Shown here piece after piece: positions 14,756 to 22,391 of a DNA stretch of 23,355 nt. Source of the stretch: Mariprofundaceae bacterium (GTDB taxonomy: Bacteria > Pseudomonadota > Zetaproteobacteria > Mariprofundales > Mariprofundaceae); the NCBI GenBank assembly GCA_027018975.1, contig JALUXN010000025.1, positions 1-23,355 of the forward strand, read 5' to 3'. The notes below the pieces were generated by a model, which made no database searches, had not been told where the DNA came from, and worked only from the letters and a program-made list of their open reading frames with translations. A program made the position numbers and the translations under genes. The stretch's first letter is position 1. Each line of letters begins with the position of its first letter.

Positions 14756-15640
14756 TCAGCGATTAGCGAGCTCCAGCCCAGCCTCCTGCATGGCTGCGGC
14801 CAGCTGCGCGCGTGCATCGCCGGCCAGCGGCAGCAGCGGCAGACGCAGCTCAGCGCCCATCCAGCCCAACATATGGCAGGCCGCCTTCACTGGAATCGGA
14901 TTGGCCTCGACGAAGAGCAGGCGATTGAGCGCTTGCATGGCGAACTGGGCAGTGCGCGCCGCTGCAAAATCGCCGGACTCCATCGCCTGGGTCAGCGCCA
15001 GCATCTGTGCCGGCGCGATATTGGCGATCACCGAGATCACGCCGTGACCACCAAGCGCCATGAACGGCATCACCGTCGCATCGTCGCCGGAGTAGAACTC
15101 CATCTGACCATCGCAAGCGGCCATACTCTGTACCAGCTGCTCCATATTGGCGGTCGCATCCTTGATGCCAACAATGTTGCTCACTGCCGCCAGCCGCCCG
15201 ACAGTCGCCGGCAGGATATTGGAGTTGGTGCGCCCCGGCACGTTATAGATGATCTGCGGCAGATGCACCGCATCGGCGACCGCTTTGTAATGATGATAGA
15301 TGCCATCCTGCGTCGGCTTGTTGTAGTAGGGGGAGATGAGCAGCGCCGCATCGGCGCCGAGGGCTTTGGCGGCAGCGGTCAGCTCGATCGATTCGGCTGT
15401 ATTGTTGCTGCCGGTGCCCGCGATCACCGGCACGCGGCCGGCCACCTGTTCGACCGCGATGCGGATCACCTGTTTGTGTTCTTCAAAGGAGAGCGTCGCC
15501 GCCTCACCGGTCGTGCCGGCCGGCACCACCCCATCGACACCGGCGGCCACCTGCCGCTCCAAGTGGGCGCGGAACGCCTCCTCATCGATACTGCCGTGCT
15601 TAAAAGGGGTCACCAGCGCGGTGATGGTACCGTGAAACAT
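14756..15640 (-). CDS. dapA: 4-hydroxy-tetrahydrodipicolinate synthase
   Basis: The 294-residue enzyme condenses pyruvate with aspartate semialdehyde in the lysine/diaminopimelate pathway. I chose the ATG at 15640 because GGAGG sits 4 bases upstream and the protein then begins MFHGTITALVTPF, the normal family start. Key residues are present: Thr43/Thr44 in AGTTGEAATL, Tyr132 and Arg137 in IIYNVPGRT, and the Schiff-base Lys160 in GIKDAT. Length and motifs match full-length DapA. It is the first gene of a minus-strand run that continues into the PrsK-like kinase 25 bases later; I infer that the link is positional rather than functional. It is also the first tight gene after a 120-bp gap. Confidence 0.96.
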   Translation of the reverse strand: MFHGTITALVTPFKHGSIDEEAFRAHLERQVAAGVDGVVPAGTTGEAATLSFEEHKQVIRIAVEQVAGRVPVIAGTGSNNTAESIELTAAAKALGADAALLISPYYNKPTQDGIYHHYKAVADAVHLPQIIYNVPGRTNSNILPATVGRLAAVSNIVGIKDATANMEQLVQSMAACDGQMEFYSGDDATVMPFMALGGHGVISVIANIAPAQMLALTQAMESGDFAAARTAQFAMQALNRLLFVEANPIPVKAACHMLGWMGAELRLPLLPLAGDARAQLAAAMQEAGLELANR

Positions 15641-15704
15641 GCTGCCTCCGTCTGATTGCCAAGGATTGGCTTCGACAAAATGAAAATAAATGGTTGGCGA
15701 CACT

Positions 15705-15736
15705 ATAGCCGCTCATCCCCTATGAGAAAGGGCTAT
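15705..15736 (-). terminator. Nested hairpin between the unknown gene and dapA
   Basis: The outer stem ATAGCC (15705-15710) / GGCTAT (15731-15736) encloses an inner stem CTCAT (15712-15716) / ATGAG (15722-15726). It lies 25 bases after the stop of the minus-strand unknown gene and 65 bases before dapA. It may be a weak terminator or part of the dapA leader; there is no T-run on the minus strand. Confidence 0.35.
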
Positions 15737-15760
15737 TTCACGCGCCATACACGCCGCAGG

Positions 15761-16564
15761 TCAGATCAGGTGGCCAGCGCCCTGATTGAGATCCATGTCG
15801 ATCGAGACGCAGCGCGGATAGATCGGGCCGATATCGACCATCACCCAGCAGTCGCCGCGCAGGCCGATCTCCACGTCGAAGAGATCACCGACCTCGATCA
15901 ACTTGAGCACCGCTGCCGGCATCATGATCGGGCCGAACTCTTCGCTGTTCTCCTCGAAGACGAAGCGCAGAAAGCCATCGCCCACCGCCACCACACGGGC
16001 GTGCCCCTCGACAAAGCTGAAGAAGCGTTGTCCGCGCTGGCGTGGCGAGAGTGCGGCACCGGCGCGCACAAAGTGAAACAGCACCTGCGACAACTGCACA
16101 GTGCGCAGCGCCGCCGGCGCGGTCTCATCGAGCATTGCCTGAAAACGCATGAACTGTTCACGGTTCCAGAGTCCACGCTGGGCGATATATGCCAGCCACT
16201 CGGCCAATACCGCCGAATAACAGCGCACCTGCTCACTGTCGCCGCGCTCACGCACCACAAACCAGCAGAGAAAATCGCGCAGATGCTCCGGCTCCAGCGC
16301 CGCCAGCGGCAGTGAGCCGAGGTCGCTCACCGGATCGATATCGCCCTCCAGCAGGTGGTTCATGTGCTCATTCAGGCCGCTCTCCCACTCCGCCAGCTCG
16401 CCCTCGTCGATCATCTCCTGATCCTGAAACAGGTCGGAGAAATAGCTCAAATATTCGCTGAGATCCTCCATGCAGACATGCGCATAACGCGCCACATCGG
16501 GTGAAGTCTTGGCTGTGGTTGCCTGCTGCACAAAGGCATCGATAATCTGTTGTAGTGTCGCCAT
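15761..16564 (-). CDS. Conserved-looking protein of unknown function
   Basis: The start at ATG 16564 (267 aa) is preferred over 16618 because GAGGAG lies just upstream and a normal promoter gap to the divergent efp is left. There is no signal peptide or membrane helix, so the protein is cytoplasmic. The N-terminal two thirds look helical and acidic (LSEYLSYFSDLFQDQ, DEGELAEWESGLNEHM) with many Trp and Phe. The last 80 residues look like a beta-rich domain (VVAVGDGFLRFVFEE, DLFDVEIGLRGDCWVMVDIGPIYP). I do not recognise a family. Codon use and GC look like the neighbours, so this is a resident gene rather than a recent arrival. Position gives no strong functional clue. Confidence 0.65.
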   Translation of the reverse strand: MATLQQIIDAFVQQATTAKTSPDVARYAHVCMEDLSEYLSYFSDLFQDQEMIDEGELAEWESGLNEHMNHLLEGDIDPVSDLGSLPLAALEPEHLRDFLCWFVVRERGDSEQVRCYSAVLAEWLAYIAQRGLWNREQFMRFQAMLDETAPAALRTVQLSQVLFHFVRAGAALSPRQRGQRFFSFVEGHARVVAVGDGFLRFVFEENSEEFGPIMMPAAVLKLIEVGDLFDVEIGLRGDCWVMVDIGPIYPRCVSIDMDLNQGAGHLI

Positions 16565-16610
16565 CTGCTCCTCATCCGCGATAAAATCGGCCGCGCATGC
16601 TGCGCTATTG

Positions 16611-16639
16611 TTGCTCAAAATGCAGCAAATGGCTATGTT
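16611..16639 (+). promoter_or_regulatory. Weak candidate sigma-70 promoter for efp
   Basis: TTGCTC (16611-16616), 17 bases, then TATGTT (16634-16639) ends 34 bases before the efp ATG. Spacing is ideal but the hexamers match the consensus only 3/6 and 4/6. Confidence 0.3.
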
Positions 16640-16673
16640 CCCGCCCCCTATTTCTTAGCGAGGTCATCTATTT

Positions 16674-17234
16674 ATGCTCATCAATGTCGTATCTGTCCGT
16701 GTCGGAAACATCCTGGAGTGGAACAACGGTCTCTGGCGCATCATGAAAACCCAGCATGTCACACCCGGTAAAGGGGTAGCCTGCATGCAGCTGGAGATGC
16801 GCAATATCGAGACCGGCACCAAGACCAACAAGCGTTTCAACTCGACCGAAAAGGTGGATCGCGTGGTGCTCTCGCAGCGCGAAATGCAATATCTTTACGC
16901 CGACGGCAGCGATCACCACTTCATGGATATGGAGAGCTACGAGCAGATCACCCTGCCGGCTGATATGCTGGAGAATGTGCTCCCCTACCTGCTGCCGGAG
17001 ATGATGGTGACCGTGGAGTTCCACGAAGATCGGCCGCTGAATGTAAAACTGCCGCAGGCGGTGGTGCTGGAGGTGGTCGAGTGCGATGCCGCCATCAAAG
17101 GACAGACCGCCACCGGCTCCTACAAACCGGGCAAACTCGAAACCGGCGCGCCGATTCTTGTGCCGCCATACCTAGAGAGTGGCACTAAGGTGCGAGTAAA
17201 CACTGAAACCGGCGAATTTATGGAGCGCGCCTGA
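16674..17234 (+). CDS. efp: Translation elongation factor P
   Basis: The 186-residue factor relieves ribosomes stalled at consecutive prolines. All three beta-barrel domains are visible: the KOW-like N domain (1-65), the middle OB domain (about 68-127) and the C-terminal OB domain (130-186) with the signature KGQTATGSYKPGKLETGAPILVPP. Lys33 in TPGKGVA occupies the tip position that EpmA beta-lysylates in E. coli (Lys34), so the Arg-rhamnosylated EarP type is excluded. No modification enzyme is in this window. The start at 16674 is the expected N-terminus; the ribosome site (AGGT) is weak and distant. The znuA-like gene begins 37 bases downstream, so read-through is possible. Confidence 0.96.
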   Translation: MLINVVSVRVGNILEWNNGLWRIMKTQHVTPGKGVACMQLEMRNIETGTKTNKRFNSTEKVDRVVLSQREMQYLYADGSDHHFMDMESYEQITLPADMLENVLPYLLPEMMVTVEFHEDRPLNVKLPQAVVLEVVECDAAIKGQTATGSYKPGKLETGAPILVPPYLESGTKVRVNTETGEFMERA

Positions 17235-17271
17235 TCGCTCCTGTCGTGCTACAGAGACTCACGCCAATCCA

Positions 17272-18114
17272 ATGATGTCTTATACTATCGGCCACCTGCT
17301 GCGGGTGCGTGGTGCAGCGGGGATGCGTACTCTGTTGCTACTCACGGTGCTTTGCATGCTGGGCAATCGACCGGCTACTGCTGCAACAGTGATGGTGACG
17401 CTGCCGCCGCTGTCGGGTCTGGTGGTGATGCTGGATGCGCAGGTGCAGGTCGATTGCTTGTTGCCTGGCGGCGCTGATCCGCACCACTTTTCACTGCCGC
17501 CAAAACAGATCGAAGCGCTCAAAGCGGCTGATATGCTGTTGCGCACCTCATGGGATGATGGCGGCTGGCCGATCCCTGCGCGCCATGCGCATCAACTCGA
17601 TCTCTGGCCGCAACGCGATCACGCCTGGCTGAGCCCCAAAGCGGTGGCTACGATTCTGCCGCGTCTGGCCGAGCGCTTGGCGGCGCTCAATCCCGATCAT
17701 GCCGATGCGATTCATGCCGCGCTGCCGACCGCGCTACAGCGTGTGCAGGCGACGGCACAGGCGTGGCAGCAGACGCTCTCCGCACGGGGGGTGCGTGCGG
17801 TGGTGATGCAGCATCCGGCATGGCGGCGGATGATGGCTGATGCCGGTGTGCCGGTGTTGGCGGTATTGGAGTCCGGTCACCACGGCGGCGAGTTTACGCC
17901 ACGCCAGTTGGAGCGGGCGTTGGTGCAGATCAATGCACATCCGCACACCTGGCTGATCGCCAATGCCGGCCACCATAACAATGCCCTGCGCTGGCTGGCG
18001 AGCCATGCGGCCGTTACGCCGCCGACGGTGACACTCGATGCGCTGGGGCAGTGTGGTCAGCCGTGGCCGGCATTGATGCAGGGCAATCTCGACCGGCTGC
18101 GGCGCGCGCCATGA
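17272..18114 (+). CDS. znuA: Zinc/manganese ABC transporter substrate-binding protein (ZnuA-like)
   Basis: The protein has 280 residues from ATG 17272; the ATG at 17323 (MRTLLLLTVL) would give a tighter signal peptide and is a serious alternative. The signal peptide ends near ATAA. The fold is cluster A-I. The likely metal ligands are His71 or His72 in GADPHHF, His117 in RDHAWLSP (the family usually reads DPHIWLDP), His181 in MQHPAW and Asp255 in TLDALG. It is shorter than typical ZnuA and lacks the long His-rich loop that ZnuA proteins use as a zinc trap. The specific metal (Zn or Mn) is not settled. It sits directly ahead of the ATPase and permease genes. No Zur box was found upstream. Confidence 0.85.
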   Translation: MMSYTIGHLLRVRGAAGMRTLLLLTVLCMLGNRPATAATVMVTLPPLSGLVVMLDAQVQVDCLLPGGADPHHFSLPPKQIEALKAADMLLRTSWDDGGWPIPARHAHQLDLWPQRDHAWLSPKAVATILPRLAERLAALNPDHADAIHAALPTALQRVQATAQAWQQTLSARGVRAVVMQHPAWRRMMADAGVPVLAVLESGHHGGEFTPRQLERALVQINAHPHTWLIANAGHHNNALRWLASHAAVTPPTVTLDALGQCGQPWPALMQGNLDRLRRAP

Positions 18115-18143
18115 ATCCTTCCGCGCTGTGAATCCTCCGTTCC

Positions 18144-18935
18144 GTGGCTGAATCGACCGCGCCGATCCTGCAGATCAGTCACCTCACATTCGGCAGTGCG
18201 GAGAAGCCGATTCTGGAGGGGATCAACCTCCGTCTGGAGCGTGGCCATTTCCTCGGCATTGTCGGCCCCAACGGCGCGGGCAAGAGCACACTGCTGAATA
18301 TCATCGCCGGCCTCACCCCCTGCCGCAGCGGCCATATCGATCTGTTCGGCCACTGCTTGACTCGCTTGAATCGCAATATGTTGCGGCAACAGATCGGCTT
18401 TTTGAATCAGCTGCACGATCACCAGCCACGCCTGCCGATGCGGGTGATCGATGTGGTGGCTATGGGATTGTCCGATTATCTTCGGCCGTGGCGGCGACTG
18501 GATACGGAGGCATTGATGGCGGCGTTGGATCTGGTCGAGATGGCGTCGCTGGCAGAGTATGATTTCCGTTATCTCTCCGGTGGACAGCGTCAGCGGGTAC
18601 GGCTGGCGCGGGCGCTGGTGCGGCAGCCCAGGTTGCTGCTGCTCGATGAGCCATCCGCGGCGCTGGATAGCGTGCGGCAAGAGCGGCTCTTCCAGTTGCT
18701 CCGTCGCCTGTGCGATGAGCGTGGTATGAGCGTGATGATGGTCGAGCACGATATTGCCGCGATCAGCTCGCATGTCGATTCGGTCGCCTGTTTGAATCGC
18801 CAGATCCATCACCACGCCATGCGCGGCGAGGAGATCCCGCCGGAAGTGTGGCGCGCCATGTATGGCGACCATATCCATATTATGGCGCACGATGCCGGCT
18901 GTATCGGCTGCGCGCCGGATCACCATCATGATTGA
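18144..18935 (+). CDS. znuC: Zinc/manganese ABC transporter ATPase (ZnuC-like)
   Basis: This 263-residue protein starts at GTG 18144, as no in-frame ATG exists before the conserved core. It powers metal import through the permease encoded next. Walker A GPNGAGKST (41-49), signature LSGGQRQRV (144-152), Walker B LLLLDEP (164-170) and the switch His202 in VEHD are all intact. The C-terminal tail is unusual: it ends in a Cys/His-rich segment (GCIGCAPDHHHD, with HIHIMAHD before it) that could bind zinc. No Shine-Dalgarno precedes the GTG. A tiny ATGA-coupled frame, MNPSAL (18111-18131), fills the gap after znuA and may carry ribosomes across it. The last 8 bases overlap the permease gene. Confidence 0.92.
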   Translation: MAESTAPILQISHLTFGSAEKPILEGINLRLERGHFLGIVGPNGAGKSTLLNIIAGLTPCRSGHIDLFGHCLTRLNRNMLRQQIGFLNQLHDHQPRLPMRVIDVVAMGLSDYLRPWRRLDTEALMAALDLVEMASLAEYDFRYLSGGQRQRVRLARALVRQPRLLLLDEPSAALDSVRQERLFQLLRRLCDERGMSVMMVEHDIAAISSHVDSVACLNRQIHHHAMRGEEIPPEVWRAMYGDHIHIMAHDAGCIGCAPDHHHD

Positions 18936-19752
18936 GCTGTTGACGCAGTTTTTCGCCAGTCCGGTGATGGCCGAAGCGCTCTGGCCGTCGCTATTGATTG
19001 CCCTAGTCACCGCCTCGATGTCGGTGATGGTGATGGCGCACCGGCTCTCCTTCCTCACTGTCGGCGTATCGCACGCATCGCTGGCCGGCCTCGGATTGGC
19101 GGTCACATTGGCGCTGCCGCTATTGCCGACGGCGACGCTCTTTTCGCTGCTGGTGGCGTTGCTGCTGGCGGTAATGCCCAAGCGCGAAGGGGTCTCTGAA
19201 GATGCCGGTACCGGTATTCTCTTTGCCGGCAGCATGGCGCTCGGTGTGGTGTTGATCTCCGGCGCCGATGCCTCGCAGGTTGATCTTTTTGCGCTGCTGT
19301 TCGGCAATATTTTGACCGTTTCGCCGGCCGATCTGCACTGGCTCTACCTGCTTGGCGGGGCGATTTTGCTGGTGCTGCTGACAGCTGCGCGGGCTTGGTG
19401 GAGTATCGCATTCGATGCTGTAACAGCTGAAGCCTCCGGTCTGCCGGTGGCTCCCCTGCGACTTCTGCTCTACGGGCTGGTCGGGCTGACAGTAATTCTC
19501 TGTGTCAAGCTGGCGGGGATTGTGTTGACGGCGGGGCTGATGATTTTGCCAGCGGCTTGTGCGTGGGGCTGGGGGCGCTCGTTGCGTTCGCTCTGGTGGA
19601 TTGCCGTGATGGTTTCGCTTGTTGGTACGATGCTCGGTTTGATCCTCTCCTACGCCTACGAATGGCCATCCGGTGCGACGGTGGTGCTCACGCTCTGTTC
19701 CCTGTTTCTGATCAGCTGGTCACTGAAACAGCTGATGCGGCAGTTGCGGTGA
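18928..19752 (+). CDS. znuB: Zinc/manganese ABC transporter permease (ZnuB-like)
   Basis: This 274-residue integral membrane protein belongs to the ABC-3 family. I chose ATG 18928 because MIELLTQFFASPVMAEALW is the usual N-terminus and the start overlaps the ATPase stop by 8 bases. The frame is open from 18862, but that extension lies inside the ATPase gene. About eight hydrophobic segments are visible, including LLVALLLAVM, LLGGAILLVLL and LLLYGLVGLTVIL. The family pattern VGVSHASLAGLGLA near residue 40 and GIVLTAGLMILPAACA near 205 are conserved. It forms the channel of the importer with the ZnuA- and ZnuC-like partners. Confidence 0.92.
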   Translation: MIELLTQFFASPVMAEALWPSLLIALVTASMSVMVMAHRLSFLTVGVSHASLAGLGLAVTLALPLLPTATLFSLLVALLLAVMPKREGVSEDAGTGILFAGSMALGVVLISGADASQVDLFALLFGNILTVSPADLHWLYLLGGAILLVLLTAARAWWSIAFDAVTAEASGLPVAPLRLLLYGLVGLTVILCVKLAGIVLTAGLMILPAACAWGWGRSLRSLWWIAVMVSLVGTMLGLILSYAYEWPSGATVVLTLCSLFLISWSLKQLMRQLR

Positions 19753-19793
19753 GGCATCAGCGCACAGTGTGGCACAAAGTCTCACTTCAACGC

Positions 19794-19823
19794 TGGACTT
19801 GGCAGCTGAATTGTCGCTATAGT
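19794..19823 (+). promoter_or_regulatory. Candidate sigma-70 promoter for the outer-membrane protein gene
   Basis: TGGACT (19794-19799), an 18-base spacer, then TATAGT (19818-19823). They match TTGACA and TATAAT at 4/6 and 5/6. The -10 element is 29 bases before the ATG at 19853, which has AAGGAG 7 bases upstream. Confidence 0.5.
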
Positions 19824-19852
19824 CGCCGGAATTCTTGATAAGGAGTATTCTG

Positions 19853-20509
19853 ATGAAAAAGATCGTAACAGCAGCAGCGCTGCTGCTCTTTTCCGGCGTG
19901 CCACTCGCACAAGCTGACGACCTCGCGGTCGGCGCAAAAATCGGCACACTCGGTCTGGGCGCTGAAGTGACGACCAATGTGGTTCCCATGATGTTGAATG
20001 CTCGAATTCAGGGTAATGTTTTCAACTACAACAGCACTGCTTCGATCAATACATTGAATGGCGCACCTGTGCACTACAATCAAAAAATGAATTTGATGAC
20101 AGTAGGGCTTCTGGCTGACTTTTATCCTTTCGCAGGCAAATTTCGCATCACCGGCGGCGCCTACTACAACAACAATCGAGCCACATTGACATCAACCACC
20201 AACGCAACTATCAATATTGGTAATACACCCGTAGGTCCAAATACGGCGATCACCACGAAAGTGAAATTTAAGAAATTGGCACCATATGTGGGTATCGGCT
20301 GGGGCGACGCTGTCTCTAGCGGCAGCCCATTAGGGTTCAATTTCGAATTAGGCGCTGTTTATCAAGGTTCGCCCAAAGTTAGCATGTTTACTTCAGCTCA
20401 GAATGTAACACCTGCAGACTTGGCTCTGGAAGCGCAACACACTCAGGATCAGCTGAAGAAATTCAAATGGTGGCCGGTCATCTCCTTCGGTGTCAGTCTG
20501 AAGTTCTAA
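19853..20509 (+). CDS. Small outer-membrane beta-barrel protein
   Basis: This 218-residue protein starts at ATG 19853 behind AAGGAG. Residues 1-21 are a signal peptide ending AQA. The mature protein is built of alternating amphipathic strands (VGAKIGTLGLGAEVTTN, FRITGGAYYNNN, LAPYVGIGWGD, FNFELGAVYQG) and ends in Phe (VSLKF), the signal used by the Bam machinery. It is similar in style to OmpW/OmpA-like 8-stranded barrels, but I cannot assign a named family. The gene is visibly poorer in GC than its neighbours. It has its own promoter and a strong terminator, which suggests independent and possibly high expression. Its function is unknown; the znu genes just upstream could hint at metal or envelope homeostasis, but that is weak. 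Confidence 0.8.
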   Translation: MKKIVTAAALLLFSGVPLAQADDLAVGAKIGTLGLGAEVTTNVVPMMLNARIQGNVFNYNSTASINTLNGAPVHYNQKMNLMTVGLLADFYPFAGKFRITGGAYYNNNRATLTSTTNATINIGNTPVGPNTAITTKVKFKKLAPYVGIGWGDAVSSGSPLGFNFELGAVYQGSPKVSMFTSAQNVTPADLALEAQHTQDQLKKFKWWPVISFGVSLKF

Positions 20510-20531
20510 AATTATCGATCCTCCATGCATT

Positions 20532-20561
20532 GCGCCTGCCCATTCGGGCGGGCGCTTTTTT
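20532..20561 (+). terminator. Rho-independent terminator of the outer-membrane protein gene
   Basis: A 10-bp GC-rich stem (20532-20541 with 20546-20555, one G-T pair) with loop ATTC is followed by six T (20556-20561), 22 bases after the stop codon. It is strong on the plus strand only. Confidence 0.92.
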
Positions 20562-20575
20562 GTGTGTGGACACGA

Positions 20576-22228
20576 TCATATCGCGCAGACCAGATTGCCG
20601 AGGCGTTCGGTGAGCTGCATGTTTTCGCGGTAGTCGACCGGTACGACCACGAGCGTCGGTCCTGCTTCTGCAAAGGCGCGATTCAGTGTTGCTTGTAGTA
20701 CGGTGCTGCGTGTGACGCGATGGGCGTGCCAGCCGAAGGCTTCGGCCAGCAGTAGCCACTCTGGATTGCCGAAGCCGAGATCGGTGTGGTGGCCGAACTG
20801 ATTCTGCTGCTTCCAGACGATCAGGCCGTAGGCGTGATCCTCCCAGACCATCACCACAATGTTGCTTGCCAAGCGTTTGGCGGTCTCCATCTCCTGCACA
20901 TTCATCAAAAAACCGGCATCGCCGCAGATCGCCAGAATCTGACGCTCGGGGTAGATCAGCGATGCGCCGATCGCGCCGGGCAGGGCGAAGCCCATCGAGC
21001 AGAAGCCGTTGGGGATCAGGCAGCTGTTCGGTTCGTGGCACTGGTAGTGGCGGGCGATCCACATCTTGTGCGCGCCGACATCGGAGAGCAGTACGCTATC
21101 GGCAGCCATCACCTGTCGCACGTCAGCGAGCACCTTCTGCGGCTTGATTACCCCCTCGCTCACATCCTCAGCGTAGGCGTTCAGCTCCGCTTGCATCTGC
21201 GCGCGCGTCTGCCGCTGCTGCGAGAGGTTGCGTTCAATTGGTCCCAGCATGTCGATCACCGCATTGAGGCTGGCCAGTGTCAGCGTCAGATTGCCGACCA
21301 GCTCGATCTCTGGATGGTAACAGGCATCGACCTCGGCCGGCTGCGAATCGATGTGGATAATCCGCTTGCTGCAGTCGCCGTTCCAGAGGCGCGGGTGATA
21401 CTCCACCATGTCATAGCCGAATGTGATCACCAGATCGGCCGCATCGAGCGCGCAGGAGACCACATCCTTGGCTTGCAGGCCGATGGTGTAGAGGCAGTAG
21501 TCGGCATCAGCATCGACACACCCTTTAGCCATGAAGGTGTTGATCACACCAATGCCGGTGACTTCGCAAAAACGGCGCAGCTCATCGCTGGCGTTGTGGC
21601 GCACACAGCCATTGCCGACCAGCAGAATCGGCCGCTTGGCGGCGCGCAGGATGGTGAGCACTGTCTCGATCTGGGCGGGGTCGGGCTGAGAGCGGTGCGG
21701 CGGCCGCGGCGGGATCGGCTCTGCCCGACTCTCCCGCTTGGCGATATCCTCCGGCAGTTCGATATGGCAGACGCCCGGCTTCTCGGCGGTGGCCAACCGC
21801 ACCGCCTTGCTGACAATCTCCGGCACAGCCTCGGGATGGAGGATGGTCGTCGCCCACTTGGTGACCGGTTTGAACATGCTCACCACATCCATGATCTGGT
21901 GCGACTCCTTATGCAGCCGTGTCGATGCGCCCTGCCCGGTGAGCACCAGCATCGGCGCGCGATCCATATTGGCGTTGGCGACGCCGGTGATCAGATTGGT
22001 CGCCCCCGGCCCCAATGTGCCGAGGCAGGCGGCCGGCTGGCCGGTCAAGCGCCCGATCGCCTCAGCCATGAAGGCAGCGCCCTGTTCGTGCCGGGTGAGG
22101 ATGAAGCGGATCGACTTGGACTGCTCCAGCGCCATCATAAAGTCGGCATTCTCCTCGCCCGGCACGCCGAAAATGTAGCGAATGCCCTCATTCTCCAGAC
22201 AGCGCACCAGCAGTTCGGATGTTTTCAT
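20576..22228 (-). CDS. Acetolactate synthase-family ThDP-dependent enzyme
   Basis: The 550-residue protein starts at ATG 22228 behind AAGGAG. The N-terminal pyrimidine-binding domain has IFGVPGEEN and the catalytic Glu48 in RHEQGAAFMAEA. The central domain has GNGCVRHNAS. The C-terminal diphosphate-binding domain has GDAGFLMNVQEME (436-448) and FALPGAIGAS. The usual Asn pair that ends the ThDP motif is replaced by WEDHAYGLI, as I recall for the 'acetolactate synthase large subunit' subfamily that often sits beside an aldehyde dehydrogenase. No regulatory small subunit is near, so a branched-chain biosynthetic IlvB role is unlikely. Decarboxylating ligation of pyruvate is the best guess, but the true substrate is uncertain. 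The aldehyde dehydrogenase gene upstream is on the same strand. Confidence 0.85.
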   Translation of the reverse strand: MKTSELLVRCLENEGIRYIFGVPGEENADFMMALEQSKSIRFILTRHEQGAAFMAEAIGRLTGQPAACLGTLGPGATNLITGVANANMDRAPMLVLTGQGASTRLHKESHQIMDVVSMFKPVTKWATTILHPEAVPEIVSKAVRLATAEKPGVCHIELPEDIAKRESRAEPIPPRPPHRSQPDPAQIETVLTILRAAKRPILLVGNGCVRHNASDELRRFCEVTGIGVINTFMAKGCVDADADYCLYTIGLQAKDVVSCALDAADLVITFGYDMVEYHPRLWNGDCSKRIIHIDSQPAEVDACYHPEIELVGNLTLTLASLNAVIDMLGPIERNLSQQRQTRAQMQAELNAYAEDVSEGVIKPQKVLADVRQVMAADSVLLSDVGAHKMWIARHYQCHEPNSCLIPNGFCSMGFALPGAIGASLIYPERQILAICGDAGFLMNVQEMETAKRLASNIVVMVWEDHAYGLIVWKQQNQFGHHTDLGFGNPEWLLLAEAFGWHAHRVTRSTVLQATLNRAFAEAGPTLVVVPVDYRENMQLTERLGNLVCAI

Positions 22229-22260
22229 GTCGTTCTCCTTTTGTAACTATTCATCTCATC

Positions 22261-22346
22261 CCACGGTTTGCCCGCTAGCTGCGTTGAACATGCTCATGTG
22301 CAGCAGCACACTGCGCGTGTTCGCCTTGCTATCGAACAAACCATGG
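22261..22346. repeat. Full copy of a dispersed imperfect palindromic element
   Basis: This is an imperfect palindrome of about 86 bases. Left arm 22261-22289 pairs with right arm 22319-22346 (CCACGGTTTGCCCGCTAGC against the complement of GCTATCGAACAAACCATGG). A central small hairpin TGTGC (22297-22301) / GCACA (22306-22310) is present. The right arm and flank (22321-22366) recur, inverted, at 2175-2221. It lies between the aldehyde dehydrogenase and acetolactate synthase-family genes. Confidence 0.85.
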
Positions 22347-22391
22347 GCGATCTGAACAGTTCCAGCCTGCATCTGAATAGTTGCCACCTTT

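Noticed and set aside
18057..19307. 416-codon open frame antisense to znuC/znuB
   Set aside because: It overlaps two intact ABC transporter genes on the plus strand and has no recognisable features.
20786..22246. Long open frame (486 codons) antisense to the acetolactate synthase-family gene
   Set aside because: Its translation is His/Arg-rich low-quality sequence with no motifs, and the opposite strand encodes a complete ThDP enzyme.
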